From CAYFWF01 sp964346815 (lineage in GTDB: Bacteria; Acidobacteriota; Aminicenantia; Aminicenantales; Aminicenantaceae): a stretch of 24,748 nucleotides of DNA. The stretch spans positions 1-24,748 of the forward strand of contig CAYFWF010000056.1 in assembly GCA_964346815.1 (NCBI GenBank), written 5' to 3'. The position numbers and the translations under genes are program-made. Shown piece after piece: positions 8,165 through 16,743 of this stretch (position 1 is its first letter; each line of letters opens with the position of its first letter). The notes beneath the pieces were generated by a model, which worked only from the letters and a program-made list of their open reading frames with translations, was not told the origin of the DNA and ran no database searches.

Positions 8165-8656
8165 TCAAAGCTCTTCCGTATCCTCGAATCTCGTAACGAT
8201 ATCCTCGATCACCTCAGAAGTGGACTTGATTTTAGGCCCTCCGGTTATAGCGATCTCTCCTCCATACTCTTTGACTGTTTCCCGTTCAGGGACAGAATCG
8301 ACTGAGTAGTCGGAACCCTTGGCATGCACATGAGGCTTGAGTGTCCTCAGCACCCTCTCCACTTTTTTCTCCTTGAAGAATGTGACATAGTCTACGAAGG
8401 AAAAGGACGAAACAATCTCAGCACGCTGATTTCCAGAGAGGATCGGCCTCCCTTTTCCCTTGAGCAGGCGCACAGAGGAATCGCTGTTCAGAGCCACAAC
8501 AAGAATATCTCCTTTCTTTTTGCTCTCATTTAGATAGCGGATGTGACCCACGTGGATCAGATCGAAGCATCCGTTTGCAAGCACGATGCGCTTCCCAGCT
8601 TTCTTGTGTTTTTGGACGATTCCGGACAGCTCGGAAAGAGAATATATCTTGGCCAA
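8165..8656 (-). CDS. hldC: D-glycero-beta-D-manno-heptose 1-phosphate adenylyltransferase
   Basis: 163 residues. This is the cytidylyltransferase-fold half of HldE as a stand-alone enzyme. NGCFDLIHVGHIRYL (28-42) holds the HxGH nucleotide-binding motif (H35, H38). LNSDSSVRLLKGKGRPI, KGSDY (113-117) and STSEVI near the C-terminus (usually STTxII) complete the family pattern. It makes ADP-heptose from heptose 1-phosphate and ATP. It begins two bases after the hldA stop and precedes the heptosyltransferase. GmhA and GmhB, also needed for the pathway, are not in the window. Confidence 0.93.
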   Translation of the reverse strand: MAKIYSLSELSGIVQKHKKAGKRIVLANGCFDLIHVGHIRYLNESKKKGDILVVALNSDSSVRLLKGKGRPILSGNQRAEIVSSFSFVDYVTFFKEKKVERVLRTLKPHVHAKGSDYSVDSVPERETVKEYGGEIAITGGPKIKSTSEVIEDIVTRFEDTEEL

Positions 8657-8657
8657 T

Positions 8658-9659
8658 TCAGGATACCACGGCTTTCTTGAGTTCCCGGGGAGAAAGAGTG
8701 GCCGTGCCTTTCTTCATAACCACGATTCCGCCCGCATAATTAGCCAGGATGGCGGCTTGTTTGAAAGATGCGCCACAGGAGAGTGCCAGGGTGAACACGC
8801 TGATCACCGTATCTCCAGCACCTGTGACATCCACGATATTGGTCGATCCGTATATCGGGATCTCGAAAGGCGGTCTGCGTCTTTCGAAAAGTGTCATTCC
8901 TTTGGAGCCTCTGGTGATAAGGACAGCCTCGGCTTCGGCTCTGTCCAGAAGCTGCCGCCCTGCCTTTCTGACCATCTCCTCCTCGTTGTCCAGTTGGAGG
9001 TGCAGAGCGTGCTCCACTTCGGGCTCGTTGGGTGTCAGGATTGTGACACCCCTGAAGTCTGTGATGCGAAATCTCGAGTCCAGCGCAACAGGTTTTTTTG
9101 ATTTTTTTATGCGCTGAAGGATCTTTCTGAAGAGGTCCTCCTTTACGGTGAAATAGTTGTAATCGGATATCAAAAGAGCATCCGAGCTCTGATGTGCTCT
9201 TTCTATGCTTTGCAGAAGTCTTTTCTTTAGATCTTTGGTCTCAGGCACTCTGGCTTCTTTGTCGATCCGCAGGATCTGCTGTTTCCGGGTCGATTCTTCC
9301 CCGGCGAGAATCCGGGTTTTGATGGGCGTGCTGCAGGTTTTTTCGGTCAGTACATAGTCGTTCGGTACTTTCATCTGCTTCAATATTTTGAGTACTCTTT
9401 TCCCTGCGTCATCATTGCCGACAACTCCCACAGGAACGGGATGTGCTCCCAAAGCTTTCAAATTCAACAAGGAATTTCCTGCCCCTCCCAGGGCGTACTC
9501 TTTGCTTTTGTAGCTTAGAATCAGAACCGGCGCCTCGCGGGATATACGGCGTGTAGTGCCGTAGAGGTATTCATCCAGTATGAAATCCCCCCAGACAGCA
9601 ATACTTTTGTGTGGAAAATCATCGATGATTCTGAGGAGCTGCTCTTTTACTTTTTTCAC
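8658..9659 (-). CDS. hldA: D-glycero-beta-D-manno-heptose-7-phosphate kinase (PfkB family)
   Basis: 333 residues from a GTG start (chosen as the first start in frame; no clear ribosome-binding site). It has PfkB signature 1 around GGAGNSLLNLKALGA (58-72) and signature 2 VDVTGAGDTVISVF (276-289) with catalytic Asp283. VWGDFILDEYLYGTTRRISREAPV is specific to the RfaE/HldE kinase domain. It phosphorylates heptose 7-phosphate at C1. In E. coli this domain is fused to HldC; here the two are adjacent separate genes. First gene of the four-gene LPS-core operon running to 6574. Confidence 0.92.
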   Translation of the reverse strand: MKKVKEQLLRIIDDFPHKSIAVWGDFILDEYLYGTTRRISREAPVLILSYKSKEYALGGAGNSLLNLKALGAHPVPVGVVGNDDAGKRVLKILKQMKVPNDYVLTEKTCSTPIKTRILAGEESTRKQQILRIDKEARVPETKDLKKRLLQSIERAHQSSDALLISDYNYFTVKEDLFRKILQRIKKSKKPVALDSRFRITDFRGVTILTPNEPEVEHALHLQLDNEEEMVRKAGRQLLDRAEAEAVLITRGSKGMTLFERRRPPFEIPIYGSTNIVDVTGAGDTVISVFTLALSCGASFKQAAILANYAGGIVVMKKGTATLSPRELKKAVVS

Positions 9660-9676
9660 TTCGTGTTTGCCAAAGA

Positions 9677-9705
9677 TTTTTATCAGAAAAAGGATAAAAG
9701 GTCAA
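9677..9705 (-). promoter_or_regulatory. Candidate sigma-70-like promoter of the hldA operon
   Basis: On the minus strand TTGACC (9705-9700), 17 bases, then TAAAAA (9682-9677). The start point would fall about 10 bases before the GTG, giving a nearly leaderless transcript. Plausible but weak at the -10. Confidence 0.35.
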
Positions 9706-9875
9706 ATGTTCCATCTGGCATGTTTTTCCTTCCCGTTTGGGTCTCCGGCGCCGCTGTCCTGCAGAACGAATCGGGAAGGCCAGCTCCTCAATTTTCTGTA
9801 ACCTGAGTGCGATTTGAATGCATTCTGTGATGTTACACTATCGTGGAGGACGGACAAAGGGGACGAAGCCGCGAA

Positions 9876-10625
9876 TCATCGGGATTCAACATCGATGATG
9901 CTGAGTATCTTGTTTGCCCTCTCGCATGCAGGTTCTTCGAGAATCCTGAACTCCGGCCGTCTTTTTTGCCCAAGGAACGATTCGATTTGTTCGGCTGTTT
10001 TTGTGTAGAAGATTTTTGCCCAATTCCTGTCGGGGGCTTTTTCTGCCCATAGTTTCCTTGGCCCTTCGAAACCTCCCTCTGAAAGATACCAGTCCTTGAT
10101 GAGTTGGAAACCGCACCTGAAGAGAAGAAATCCCAGGGGGGTGGCCGCCGCCGGTATCCTGATACTCAGAGATTTTACTGTATTTCTGTGAATGGCATTT
10201 TCGCCTTCATAAGAAACCATCAGGTGCCCGCCCGGAGGGATGAGACCACCGAGTATTCGAAAGAGACGGACGTCAAGTTCCCCTCTGCCCAGAGAGAGCT
10301 TTTGGATGGACTTCTCATCTCTCTTGAATTCCAGCTCTTCCCAATACACAAAGTCCATCCAGGGTTTGACTCCGTCTTTGGCTCCCGAGCTGAATATGCC
10401 TTTTATCACAGGCTGGAGGCTCAGGATTCCTTCCTGTTTTTTCATATAGAGTTCAAACCCTTTCCAACTGCTTAAATGGAGCTGTTTGACCTCTCCCAGA
10501 TGAAGCGAAAGTCCGTCTACTTCTTTGCCTTCCAGTTCGATAAGAGCGCTTCGTTTCACAGCCTCTGCCTTTCGGTCATCATTATATCTTCGAGAGAGAG
10601 CGGGTTTCAATCGTTCCCATTCCAA
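9876..10625 (-). CDS. Uncharacterised protein, possibly DUF1122-like
   Basis: 249 residues with no signal peptide or transmembrane helix. The segment LIPPGGHLMVSYEGEN (about 125-140), then ATPLGFLLFRCGFQLIKDWYLSEGGFEGPRKLWAEK (about 160-195), resembles what I remember of the DUF1122 family, found in archaea and some bacteria. I hold this only loosely. GGHLMVSYEGE is reminiscent of a SAM-methyltransferase-like strand, but I see no complete SAM-binding motif. It is 216 bases upstream of hldA on the same strand and divergent from the outer-membrane protein gene. Function unknown. Confidence 0.7.
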   Translation of the reverse strand: MEWERLKPALSRRYNDDRKAEAVKRSALIELEGKEVDGLSLHLGEVKQLHLSSWKGFELYMKKQEGILSLQPVIKGIFSSGAKDGVKPWMDFVYWEELEFKRDEKSIQKLSLGRGELDVRLFRILGGLIPPGGHLMVSYEGENAIHRNTVKSLSIRIPAAATPLGFLLFRCGFQLIKDWYLSEGGFEGPRKLWAEKAPDRNWAKIFYTKTAEQIESFLGQKRRPEFRILEEPACERANKILSIIDVESR

Positions 10626-10718
10626 AACTTTCTAAATTTATCATGTTTAGTTTCGACAAAATAATCTTAAAGGCTGAAATACGTGCCTGAGTACACATTT
10701 TGGGTGAAAGAGAACAAG

Positions 10719-11984
10719 ATGGATAAGTACAGGCTGCCTGTTTTCCTAATCTGGGGAGTTATCTCCTTGATATTTGTCCAGAACATCTATTCGGCCTACA
10801 GCCGGATTCCGGATCAGGAACTGAAAAAGATTGCTCCCAAGGTCTATCTCGACTGCACGCGCTGTGATAAAGATTACATCCGCACAGAAATCGTATGGGT
10901 CAACTATGTGAGGGACCGTAAAGAAGCCGATATCCACGTCCTCGGCACCATCCAGAGGACAGGGAGCGGGGGCTGGGAATACACCTTCGAATTTATCGGG
11001 CTGAGAGATTTTTCCGATTTAAGGCACACCCTCAAATATGTGTCAAACGGAACGGACACACGGGATGAAATCCGTCAGGGATATGTACGGGTTCTAAAGA
11101 GAGGGCTCTTTCCTTACGTCATGAACAGCCCGATCGCAAAATACATCACCATCGGATTCGAGCAGACCTTCGATCCTACCTCTGTAGAAGACAAATGGAA
11201 CTTTTGGGTGTTCAATATCGGGGTGAACGGCAGCCTCAGCGGAGAAAAAAGGCAAAAATTCGGTTCTATCCGGGGCCATCTGTCAGCCAATAGAGTCACT
11301 CCTGGGCTGAAAATGCGATTTGGAGCTTCTGGATATTTCAATGAGAGTAACTTTGAAATCGACGGTTCTTCCATAACCAGCACTTCAGAGAGAGAATATG
11401 CGAACGGAATGATCGTAAAAAGTATCGGAGATCAATGGGCTGCAGGAGGCTGGGTGATGCTCCATTCATCTACCTACAACAATCTCAACACAGAATATAT
11501 CATGGCCCCTGCCGTTGAATACAATCTATTCCCGTATGCAGAGTCCACGAGACGGCAGCTTCGTTTCCTGTACAGGATTGGTTACAGTTACTCGCGGTAC
11601 AGGGAAGAGACTATATTCGGCAAGACGGAGGAACATCTTTTATGGCAGGCTTTGAATGTGACGCTGGAAGTGAAAGAACCCTGGGGGGTAGCGGCTACGT
11701 ATCTGGAGGGTTCTAATTACTTCCACGATTTCAAGAAAAACCGGGTGGAACTGGGAGGACACCTCTCTCTCAGGGTGATCAAGGGCTTATCCCTCAACGT
11801 TTCGGCAGGTTATTCCAGGATTCACGACCAGTTGTCCCTGCCCAAGGGTGAAGCGTTACTAGATGAAATTCTGCTCCAACGGAAGGAGCTGGAGACAGAT
11901 TACAGCTACCGTGTCTCTTTGGGTTTCGGTTATACCTTTGGATCGGTCTACAGCAACGTCGTCAACCCCCGTTTCGGACATTAA
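10719..11984 (+). CDS. Outer-membrane beta-barrel protein with signal peptide
   Basis: 421 residues from ATG 10719; an earlier in-frame GTG (10683) would put 12 polar residues before the signal peptide. The signal peptide covers about 1-26 (LPVFLIWGVISLIFVQNIYSA). The N-terminal region VYLDCTRCDKDYIRTEIVWVNYVRDRKEAD...GGWEYTFEFIG is a conserved block I associate with periplasmic/outer-membrane proteins of Gemmatimonadetes, Bacteroidetes and Aminicenantes. From about residue 135 alternating aromatic/polar strands continue to the end (LRFLYRIGYSYSRY, RVSLGFGYTFGSVYSNVVNPRFGH), as in a beta-barrel. Two Cys in CTRC are spaced CxxC. Substrate unknown. Confidence 0.75.
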   Translation: MDKYRLPVFLIWGVISLIFVQNIYSAYSRIPDQELKKIAPKVYLDCTRCDKDYIRTEIVWVNYVRDRKEADIHVLGTIQRTGSGGWEYTFEFIGLRDFSDLRHTLKYVSNGTDTRDEIRQGYVRVLKRGLFPYVMNSPIAKYITIGFEQTFDPTSVEDKWNFWVFNIGVNGSLSGEKRQKFGSIRGHLSANRVTPGLKMRFGASGYFNESNFEIDGSSITSTSEREYANGMIVKSIGDQWAAGGWVMLHSSTYNNLNTEYIMAPAVEYNLFPYAESTRRQLRFLYRIGYSYSRYREETIFGKTEEHLLWQALNVTLEVKEPWGVAATYLEGSNYFHDFKKNRVELGGHLSLRVIKGLSLNVSAGYSRIHDQLSLPKGEALLDEILLQRKELETDYSYRVSLGFGYTFGSVYSNVVNPRFGH

Positions 11985-12041
11985 TTAGAGGCTCTCTCTT
12001 TTAAAATTCTCACTCTGGATTTCGTTCTGGCTTTAATCTCC

Positions 12042-12868
12042 TCATTCGTACCTGAGGACATCGGCGGGATTGGTCGAAGCGACTTTGATGGTGTGGGTCA
12101 TTACCGTCCCGACGGCCACTGCCATTATCAGAGCGGAAGTGAGAGCAAGTATCCAGGGATCGAAAGTGGCCCTGTAGGCGAAACTCTGGAGCCATCTGTT
12201 CATTACCCAGTAGGCAACCGGCCAGGCGAACACATTCGCAATCAGCACCCATTTCGTGAACTCTTTGGACAAAAGCAAAAAAATGTTCCTTCGCGAAGCT
12301 CCCAAGACCTTCCGCATCCCGATCTCTTTGGTGCGCTGTTCTGCTGTGAAAGCCGCCAGCCCGAACAAACCCAGACATGCGATAAAGACCGCCAACATGC
12401 TGAAGACACGAAACATGATCCCTAACCGTTGCTCCAGCCGATAGGCTCTGTCGAAGATGTCGTCGAAAAAACTGTAGTCGAACGGGTATTCTGGAGAGAA
12501 TTTTTTCCATGTTTTTTCCATGAAGCCGAGTGTAGCAGGAATTTGGCCGCCCCTGATTTTGGCCGATAAGTAATAGATCCACCGCTGGTCTTTCCGATAA
12601 TACAGGCACATGCAGTCGATGTGTCTATGAAGAGAGTGAAAATTGAAATCTTTGATCACTCCGACGATCCGGCCGATCTGGCCGTCCCAGTGCTGGAATT
12701 CCCTTCCGAGAGGCTGTTCCCAGCCTAACATCTTTGCCAGTGTTTCATTGAAAATGAATGCGCTCTGGGCATCTGAGGGAAACTTTCGAGAGAAATTTCT
12801 TCCCTGGACCAGGTCCATGCCAAAGACATCCAGGTACTCCTCATCCACATAACTGGTTCTGTTGTCAT
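12042..12868 (-). pseudogene. Remnant of an FtsX/MacB-type ABC transporter permease (large internal deletion)
   Basis: The readable part (residues from the GTG at 12848 to the stop) holds only about the last 268 residues of a family usually near 800 long. It has the tail of a MacB-type periplasmic domain (VDEEYLDVFGMDLVQGRNFS...GRIVGVIKDFNF) and the C-terminal FtsX domain with three helices, EQRTKEIGMRKVLGAS and the normal ending NPADVLRYE. An intact-looking start ATG (12868-12866) overlaps the PadR stop as ATGA, but after a few codons its frame differs from the fragment, which has no ATG of its own. The simplest reading is that a deletion removed roughly 500 codons and put the two ends out of frame. 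Probably nonfunctional. Confidence 0.8.
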
Positions 12869-13206
12869 GATCCCTCTCCCTTCTTGGAAACCATCACGTT
12901 GAGTCCTGCCCATAATTTGTTGTGAAGCTTGTGCGATTCCTGAAGCGCTCGAATCCCCTGGCTTGTCAGTGAATAGTATATCTTGCCACGGCCCCCGCGC
13001 TCAGGAGTGGGCTTTCCCCGAACCTTTTTGACAAAACCCTTACGGAAGAGTTGATCCAGCGTGTTATACAAAGTCCCGTAAATAAGGTCCTGACCGGTCA
13101 ATTCGGCGACCTTCTGACGGATGGCCACACCGTAGGCTTCGTCTTCGAGCCGTAGGATTGTGGTGAGGATGATCTCCTCCAATATGGTGATTTGCTTCAT
13201 TGGCAT
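12865..13206 (-). CDS. PadR family transcriptional regulator
   Basis: 113 residues (111 if the second Met, at 13200, is used). The winged-helix block ILEEIILTTILRLEDEAYGVAIRQKV and the PadR signature LIYGTLYNTLDQLFRKGFVKK (41-61) are clear, followed by the wing GGRGKIYYSLTSQG. Short PadR proteins of this kind usually repress themselves and an adjacent ABC permease gene. Here that permease is a remnant, so the regulator may now control only itself or distant targets. A palindrome over its own promoter is listed separately. Confidence 0.9.
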   Translation of the reverse strand: MPMKQITILEEIILTTILRLEDEAYGVAIRQKVAELTGQDLIYGTLYNTLDQLFRKGFVKKVRGKPTPERGGRGKIYYSLTSQGIRALQESHKLHNKLWAGLNVMVSKKGEGS

Positions 13207-13234
13207 AACTCCGTTTTCATATTTCCGTAATTCT

Positions 13235-13252
13235 CGTATATATAATTATACG
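13235..13252 (-). promoter_or_regulatory. Palindrome over the padR promoter, candidate PadR operator
   Basis: CGTATA (13235-13240) and TATACG (13247-13252) are perfect 6-base inverted arms about a 6-base AT core. On the minus strand the palindrome contains TATAAT (13250-13245), a good -10 box for padR, so a bound repressor would block its own promoter. The -35 is poor. Confidence 0.55.
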
Positions 13253-13351
13253 TAATTTACTTAGAAAAAGTTACTTTTTTTAAAAAATATTTTCCGACCT
13301 GCCGATTATAAAGGGAACGGAAACATCTCTCCCTGGTCTGGTGAGGACGGA

Positions 13352-14431
13352 TTACTCTTTGCGCTTTAAAAATTCCTTGGGATTCTTTTCGGCTATTCGG
13401 TGATAGCCTTCCTCTCCAAGATATGCTCTTAAATTGACGCTAAAAGAACGCTCAGGAATATCCAGTTCCGTCATGTAAAAATCCGATCCGAACAATATTC
13501 TGGAACCTGTCTTCTGATCCTGTAAAATCACTTTAAGCAGCGGGTGCAGTTTGGTGTTATGCATCGTATAAGAAATGTCGGCATACACGGTGGAGTGGGT
13601 TTTTATTAAATCCGATATGGAAGAAAACCAGCACTTTTCCATGCCTGAAATCCAGGGAGTACGTAAGTACTTTTCCCATTCACTCCTGCCCCCGAAATGG
13701 GCTAAACATATCTTGAGATTTGGGAAATCTTCAAGGACATACACATAGTTTTCCGGAGCTGTAAGATTTCTCGCAAACTCCTGATTGTTCTTTATAGAGA
13801 GCTTTTTCCCGGTTTTCGGGTGAACGAGCATTTCCCTATCAATTTTCCCTCTATAATAAACCACAGGAGGTGAGCAGTGAGAAATAATAGGAATTTCGTT
13901 ACTCTCTGCATACTTAAAAATTGGGTATAATCGCACATCAAAAGGATAATATCCTAAAGGTGGATAGAGCTTTATCCCTTGAAAGCCGTGCTCTTCAATA
14001 TATTTTTTGACGATATCTGTAATCTTGGGTCTTCTGGGATCGAGGCAGATGAAAGGGATGATTTGATCGGGATATTTCTTTTTGATTTCACTGAGTTCAT
14101 CCAACTGTTGAATGAATTCTTGATCTACTTTCCCGGCACCCATAAACTCCATATCCATTGAAAGGACGACATACTTTGAATCTTCTGGATAAAATCTCTT
14201 GAGAAGGCTAAATATTTCTAACTGAGATTCCTTGTTACCGATGTTCATGAAAGAGGCAGCTCTGTCGAAGATATCATCGCTGCTTTTGGGATTGATTCTG
14301 TTCAGAAACCGGCCCAGCCATCTGCTGACGCCGTGCCTGCTCAAAAATCTGACCAATCCAAAAGGAAGGAAATTTCTGGGGATGATTTTATTTGTGAAAA
14401 CATGAGTGTGACAATTATAAATAGTTCCCAT
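13352..14431 (-). CDS. Amidohydrolase family 2 metal-dependent hydrolase (TIM barrel)
   Basis: 359 residues. Metal-ligand motifs of the amidohydrolase-2 family occur in order: HTH at H8/H10 (NCHTHVF), GIKLYPP (152-158), ISHCSPP with H185, CLAHFGG with H245, and FGSDFYM with D317. This gives the HxH-H-H-D set of ACMSD/gamma-resorcylate-decarboxylase-like hydrolases and decarboxylases. No signal peptide, so cytosolic. Substrate cannot be read, and neither neighbour suggests a pathway. Coding sequence is somewhat more AT-rich than the LPS operon. Confidence 0.85.
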   Translation of the reverse strand: MGTIYNCHTHVFTNKIIPRNFLPFGLVRFLSRHGVSRWLGRFLNRINPKSSDDIFDRAASFMNIGNKESQLEIFSLLKRFYPEDSKYVVLSMDMEFMGAGKVDQEFIQQLDELSEIKKKYPDQIIPFICLDPRRPKITDIVKKYIEEHGFQGIKLYPPLGYYPFDVRLYPIFKYAESNEIPIISHCSPPVVYYRGKIDREMLVHPKTGKKLSIKNNQEFARNLTAPENYVYVLEDFPNLKICLAHFGGRSEWEKYLRTPWISGMEKCWFSSISDLIKTHSTVYADISYTMHNTKLHPLLKVILQDQKTGSRILFGSDFYMTELDIPERSFSVNLRAYLGEEGYHRIAEKNPKEFLKRKE

Positions 14432-14608
14432 TAAGGACGTCTCCCTCTCGGTCTCGAACTTCCCCTTTGATAACCCTAAATGGCGAATATAAATTAGGCT
14501 TTTATCTGCATTTTGTCAAGCGAACAAGAAAGGAAGAAGGGAAGTACCCTCATGATCACAGGACCCTTATTTCATGTTTCATGCTGGCAGAGAATGACAT
14601 ACAGGTTG

Positions 14609-14637
14609 TTTACATGAGTGAATATTTTTGCTAGAAT
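14609..14637 (+). promoter_or_regulatory. Sigma-70-like promoter upstream of the PKD-protein operon
   Basis: TTTACA (14609-14614), exactly 17 bases, TAGAAT (14632-14637). Each hexamer differs from consensus by one base. It points toward the gene at 14824 and would give an approximately 180-base leader. Confidence 0.6.
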
Positions 14638-14676
14638 TTTGATGGAAACCAAGACAGAGTAGTAAGAGGGGATCAA

Positions 14677-14787
14677 TTGTTAAATCTATTTGTTGTCTCC
14701 GCCATTTTTATCACGATTCTAAGAGATATGTCTGTTCTCAGAAATTCTTTTGATTTAAAAATTCCTGAAAACAAAGCTAAGAATTAA
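14677..14787 (+). CDS. Possible small membrane peptide (36 residues) in the leader of the PKD operon
   Basis: TTG start at 14677 preceded by AAGAGGGGA at a suitable distance; the frame stays open for 36 codons to TAA 14785-14787. The N-terminal half is hydrophobic (LLNLFVVSAIFITIL) and the rest polar. It lies about 40 bases downstream of the promoter and 36 bases before the PKD-protein start. The length is near what chance allows in AT-rich DNA, so this is tentative. Confidence 0.3.
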   Translation: MLNLFVVSAIFITILRDMSVLRNSFDLKIPENKAKN

Positions 14788-14823
14788 AATTTTGGAAAAA
14801 GATTAATTCGAGGAGGGTAAAAA

Positions 14824-16743
14824 ATGAAAAAGAACTTGCATGACTTTTCCTCGAGATTGGGATTCTGTATATTTGTATCCATTTTATCGCTGGGATTGTT
14901 TTATCACTCCGGTTTGAGTGATCAGGAGCCTTCAAAGTATTTCACCTTGAATTCTGTGCAAGCGAATCTATTGCAATGGTGGGAAGCCCCTGATGCTCTT
15001 GACGCTCCACTCACACTGGAAAATGATGCTGGAAGCCGGGAGTGGATTCAGACAGAAACATCAAAGAGCCAGAAGCAAGAAGTCGCTAGGCCAAGGCTAA
15101 GGGCTCAAGAACCTTACCCGGTATTTCTGGAAGTGAACAACCAGAATCCTGTAGTGGGGGATGTTGTTATTTTCAGCGGAGGAACTGAGTTAGATATAAG
15201 AGATGTTCAGTATCAGTTTGTCTATGGAGATGGAGAAAAAAGTGACTGGCAGTCTGAGCCAGAAGCCAATTACGTTTACACAAGGCCAGGCAAATACGAA
15301 GCATTCTTGACTGTTAAAGTAGGGCGCCGCAACTTCCAGAGCAAAAAAGTCCCGATCACTGTGCGGGCCATTCAGCTTATTCTAAAACGCATGACCGATG
15401 ATCCGCTTTATGTCGGAATGCCTGTTAGATTTGAAGTTATATCAAATTCGCCAATGAAAGGTTTCATGTTTCAATTTCATTTTGGAGATGGTTCTGCCCC
15501 GAAGTGGCTGGAGGAGAGAACAGTTGAGCATATCTATTCGGCCGAGGGAACCTACGAAGTTTTGGCTTATGCCAGTAGAGGGATTCCGGAAATGAGATAT
15601 GCCAGGAGAACCGAGGCGCGTTTCATAAGGAGCGAGCCTATCCTCGTCAGCCTAAAGAGACGTCAGCAGCGGTATCGAGTATCTTTAAAACCTGATAGAA
15701 ATCGTATCAAGGCAGGAGAGAGAATCAGATTCAGAGCCGATTTTACGCCCTTCAATCAAGAGGTGGAATACAAATTCAACTTTGGCGATGGGCAGGAAAG
15801 CGATTGGACGAGAGAGCCAGAAATTGAACATCTCTATAGAAACTCCGGAGAATTTCCTGCCTCTGTGAGAGTCAGGATGCGGAACAAAGACTTGGCTGAA
15901 AGTCCTATAGTCGGGATTCTAGTCGAGGATATAGAGCATAAGGCTTATTTAAAGATTAGCAGCAGGAATCCTTTTGTGGGTGAGGACGTCATGTTTGAGG
16001 GAGGAATTGAGCCAGGTGCGGATAATGTGCAGTATCGATTCGATTTCGGCGATCAGATAAAAAGCGGCTGGCTGACTGAGCCTGTTTCTACTCATATTTA
16101 TAATGAGCCTGGAACCTATGCCGTGACTTTAACTGCCAGAATCGGAGAAGACATTTTCCAAAGTAATCAGGTTAACGTCCGTGTGGAAGGAGTTGAATTC
16201 CAGCCGCGAATCGAGGCGCTGCCAGCTCGTGTAAAACCTGGAAAGAGAGTTGTTTTCAGGGCTGTTATCGAACCTACGGTGGAGGCGATTGATTACAAGT
16301 TCATTTTCGGTGATGGTGAACAAAGCGGCTGGTCTGCCGAAGCAGAAGCAGAGCATACTTATTCGGAGGAGGGGACATATCCGGCATATGTAACGGCCCG
16401 CCGGGCTCAAGAATATGAATCGATGAGTGATCCCATCTTGATTGAAGTATCTCATATGCGTGACTGGATGTTGTGGCCTGCAATCGGGATCGGGGCGTTA
16501 ATTGTTTTTGCAGGAGGGGCTTTCGTTTCTTCGCGCATCGCCAGAGCTAAAGCAGCAAGAAAAGCTGAGGAATTCAAAATCCGGGCCAGGCCAAAAAAAG
16601 ATCCGGGAATTCAAGATATCAAGATAGAAAAAGCAGAACATTCGAATTTGGGACTGCGCATTAAACCGGTGAGAGATACCGGCAGTCAAAAAATTCAAGC
16701 CGAAGGCTCTTTAATTGCCCAAAAGGAGGGAAATCATGCCTAG
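14824..16743 (+). CDS. Membrane-anchored surface protein with five PKD domains
   Basis: 639 residues. An N-terminal signal/anchor (about 10-30) is followed by a roughly 65-residue linker and five PKD-like beta-sandwich repeats at about 98-181, 185-275, 286-368, 374-455 and 458-541. Their core motifs are YGDGEKSDW, FGDGSAPKW, FGDGQESDW, FGDQIKSGW and FGDGEQSGW, each followed by an aromatic-Tyr strand such as NYVYTRPGKYEA. One transmembrane helix (about 549-571) and a basic cytoplasmic tail (572-639) end the protein. PKD domains mediate extracellular protein or glycan contacts. The strong ribosome site GAGGAGGG precedes the ATG. The stop codon lies inside the start of the next gene (8-base overlap), so the two proteins probably work together, the partner being cytoplasmic. 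Confidence 0.88.
   Translation: MKKNLHDFSSRLGFCIFVSILSLGLFYHSGLSDQEPSKYFTLNSVQANLLQWWEAPDALDAPLTLENDAGSREWIQTETSKSQKQEVARPRLRAQEPYPVFLEVNNQNPVVGDVVIFSGGTELDIRDVQYQFVYGDGEKSDWQSEPEANYVYTRPGKYEAFLTVKVGRRNFQSKKVPITVRAIQLILKRMTDDPLYVGMPVRFEVISNSPMKGFMFQFHFGDGSAPKWLEERTVEHIYSAEGTYEVLAYASRGIPEMRYARRTEARFIRSEPILVSLKRRQQRYRVSLKPDRNRIKAGERIRFRADFTPFNQEVEYKFNFGDGQESDWTREPEIEHLYRNSGEFPASVRVRMRNKDLAESPIVGILVEDIEHKAYLKISSRNPFVGEDVMFEGGIEPGADNVQYRFDFGDQIKSGWLTEPVSTHIYNEPGTYAVTLTARIGEDIFQSNQVNVRVEGVEFQPRIEALPARVKPGKRVVFRAVIEPTVEAIDYKFIFGDGEQSGWSAEAEAEHTYSEEGTYPAYVTARRAQEYESMSDPILIEVSHMRDWMLWPAIGIGALIVFAGGAFVSSRIARAKAARKAEEFKIRARPKKDPGIQDIKIEKAEHSNLGLRIKPVRDTGSQKIQAEGSLIAQKEGNHA

Larger units (their letters stand above)
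14432..14823 (+). other. Intergenic region with promoter and possible small ORF
   Basis: About 390 bases between the divergent amidohydrolase and PKD-protein genes. It contains the sigma-70-like promoter at 14609 and the small ORF at 14677, both listed separately. The remaining 14432-14600 shows nothing I can support. Confidence 0.5.

Noticed and set aside
10683..10718. GTG start for the outer-membrane protein
   Set aside because: It would place 12 polar residues before a good signal peptide; ATG 10719 fits better.
12010..12609. 199-codon minus-strand frame overlapping the permease remnant
   Set aside because: Alternative frame of the same region; the overlapping frame 12042-12848 has clear FtsX permease features.
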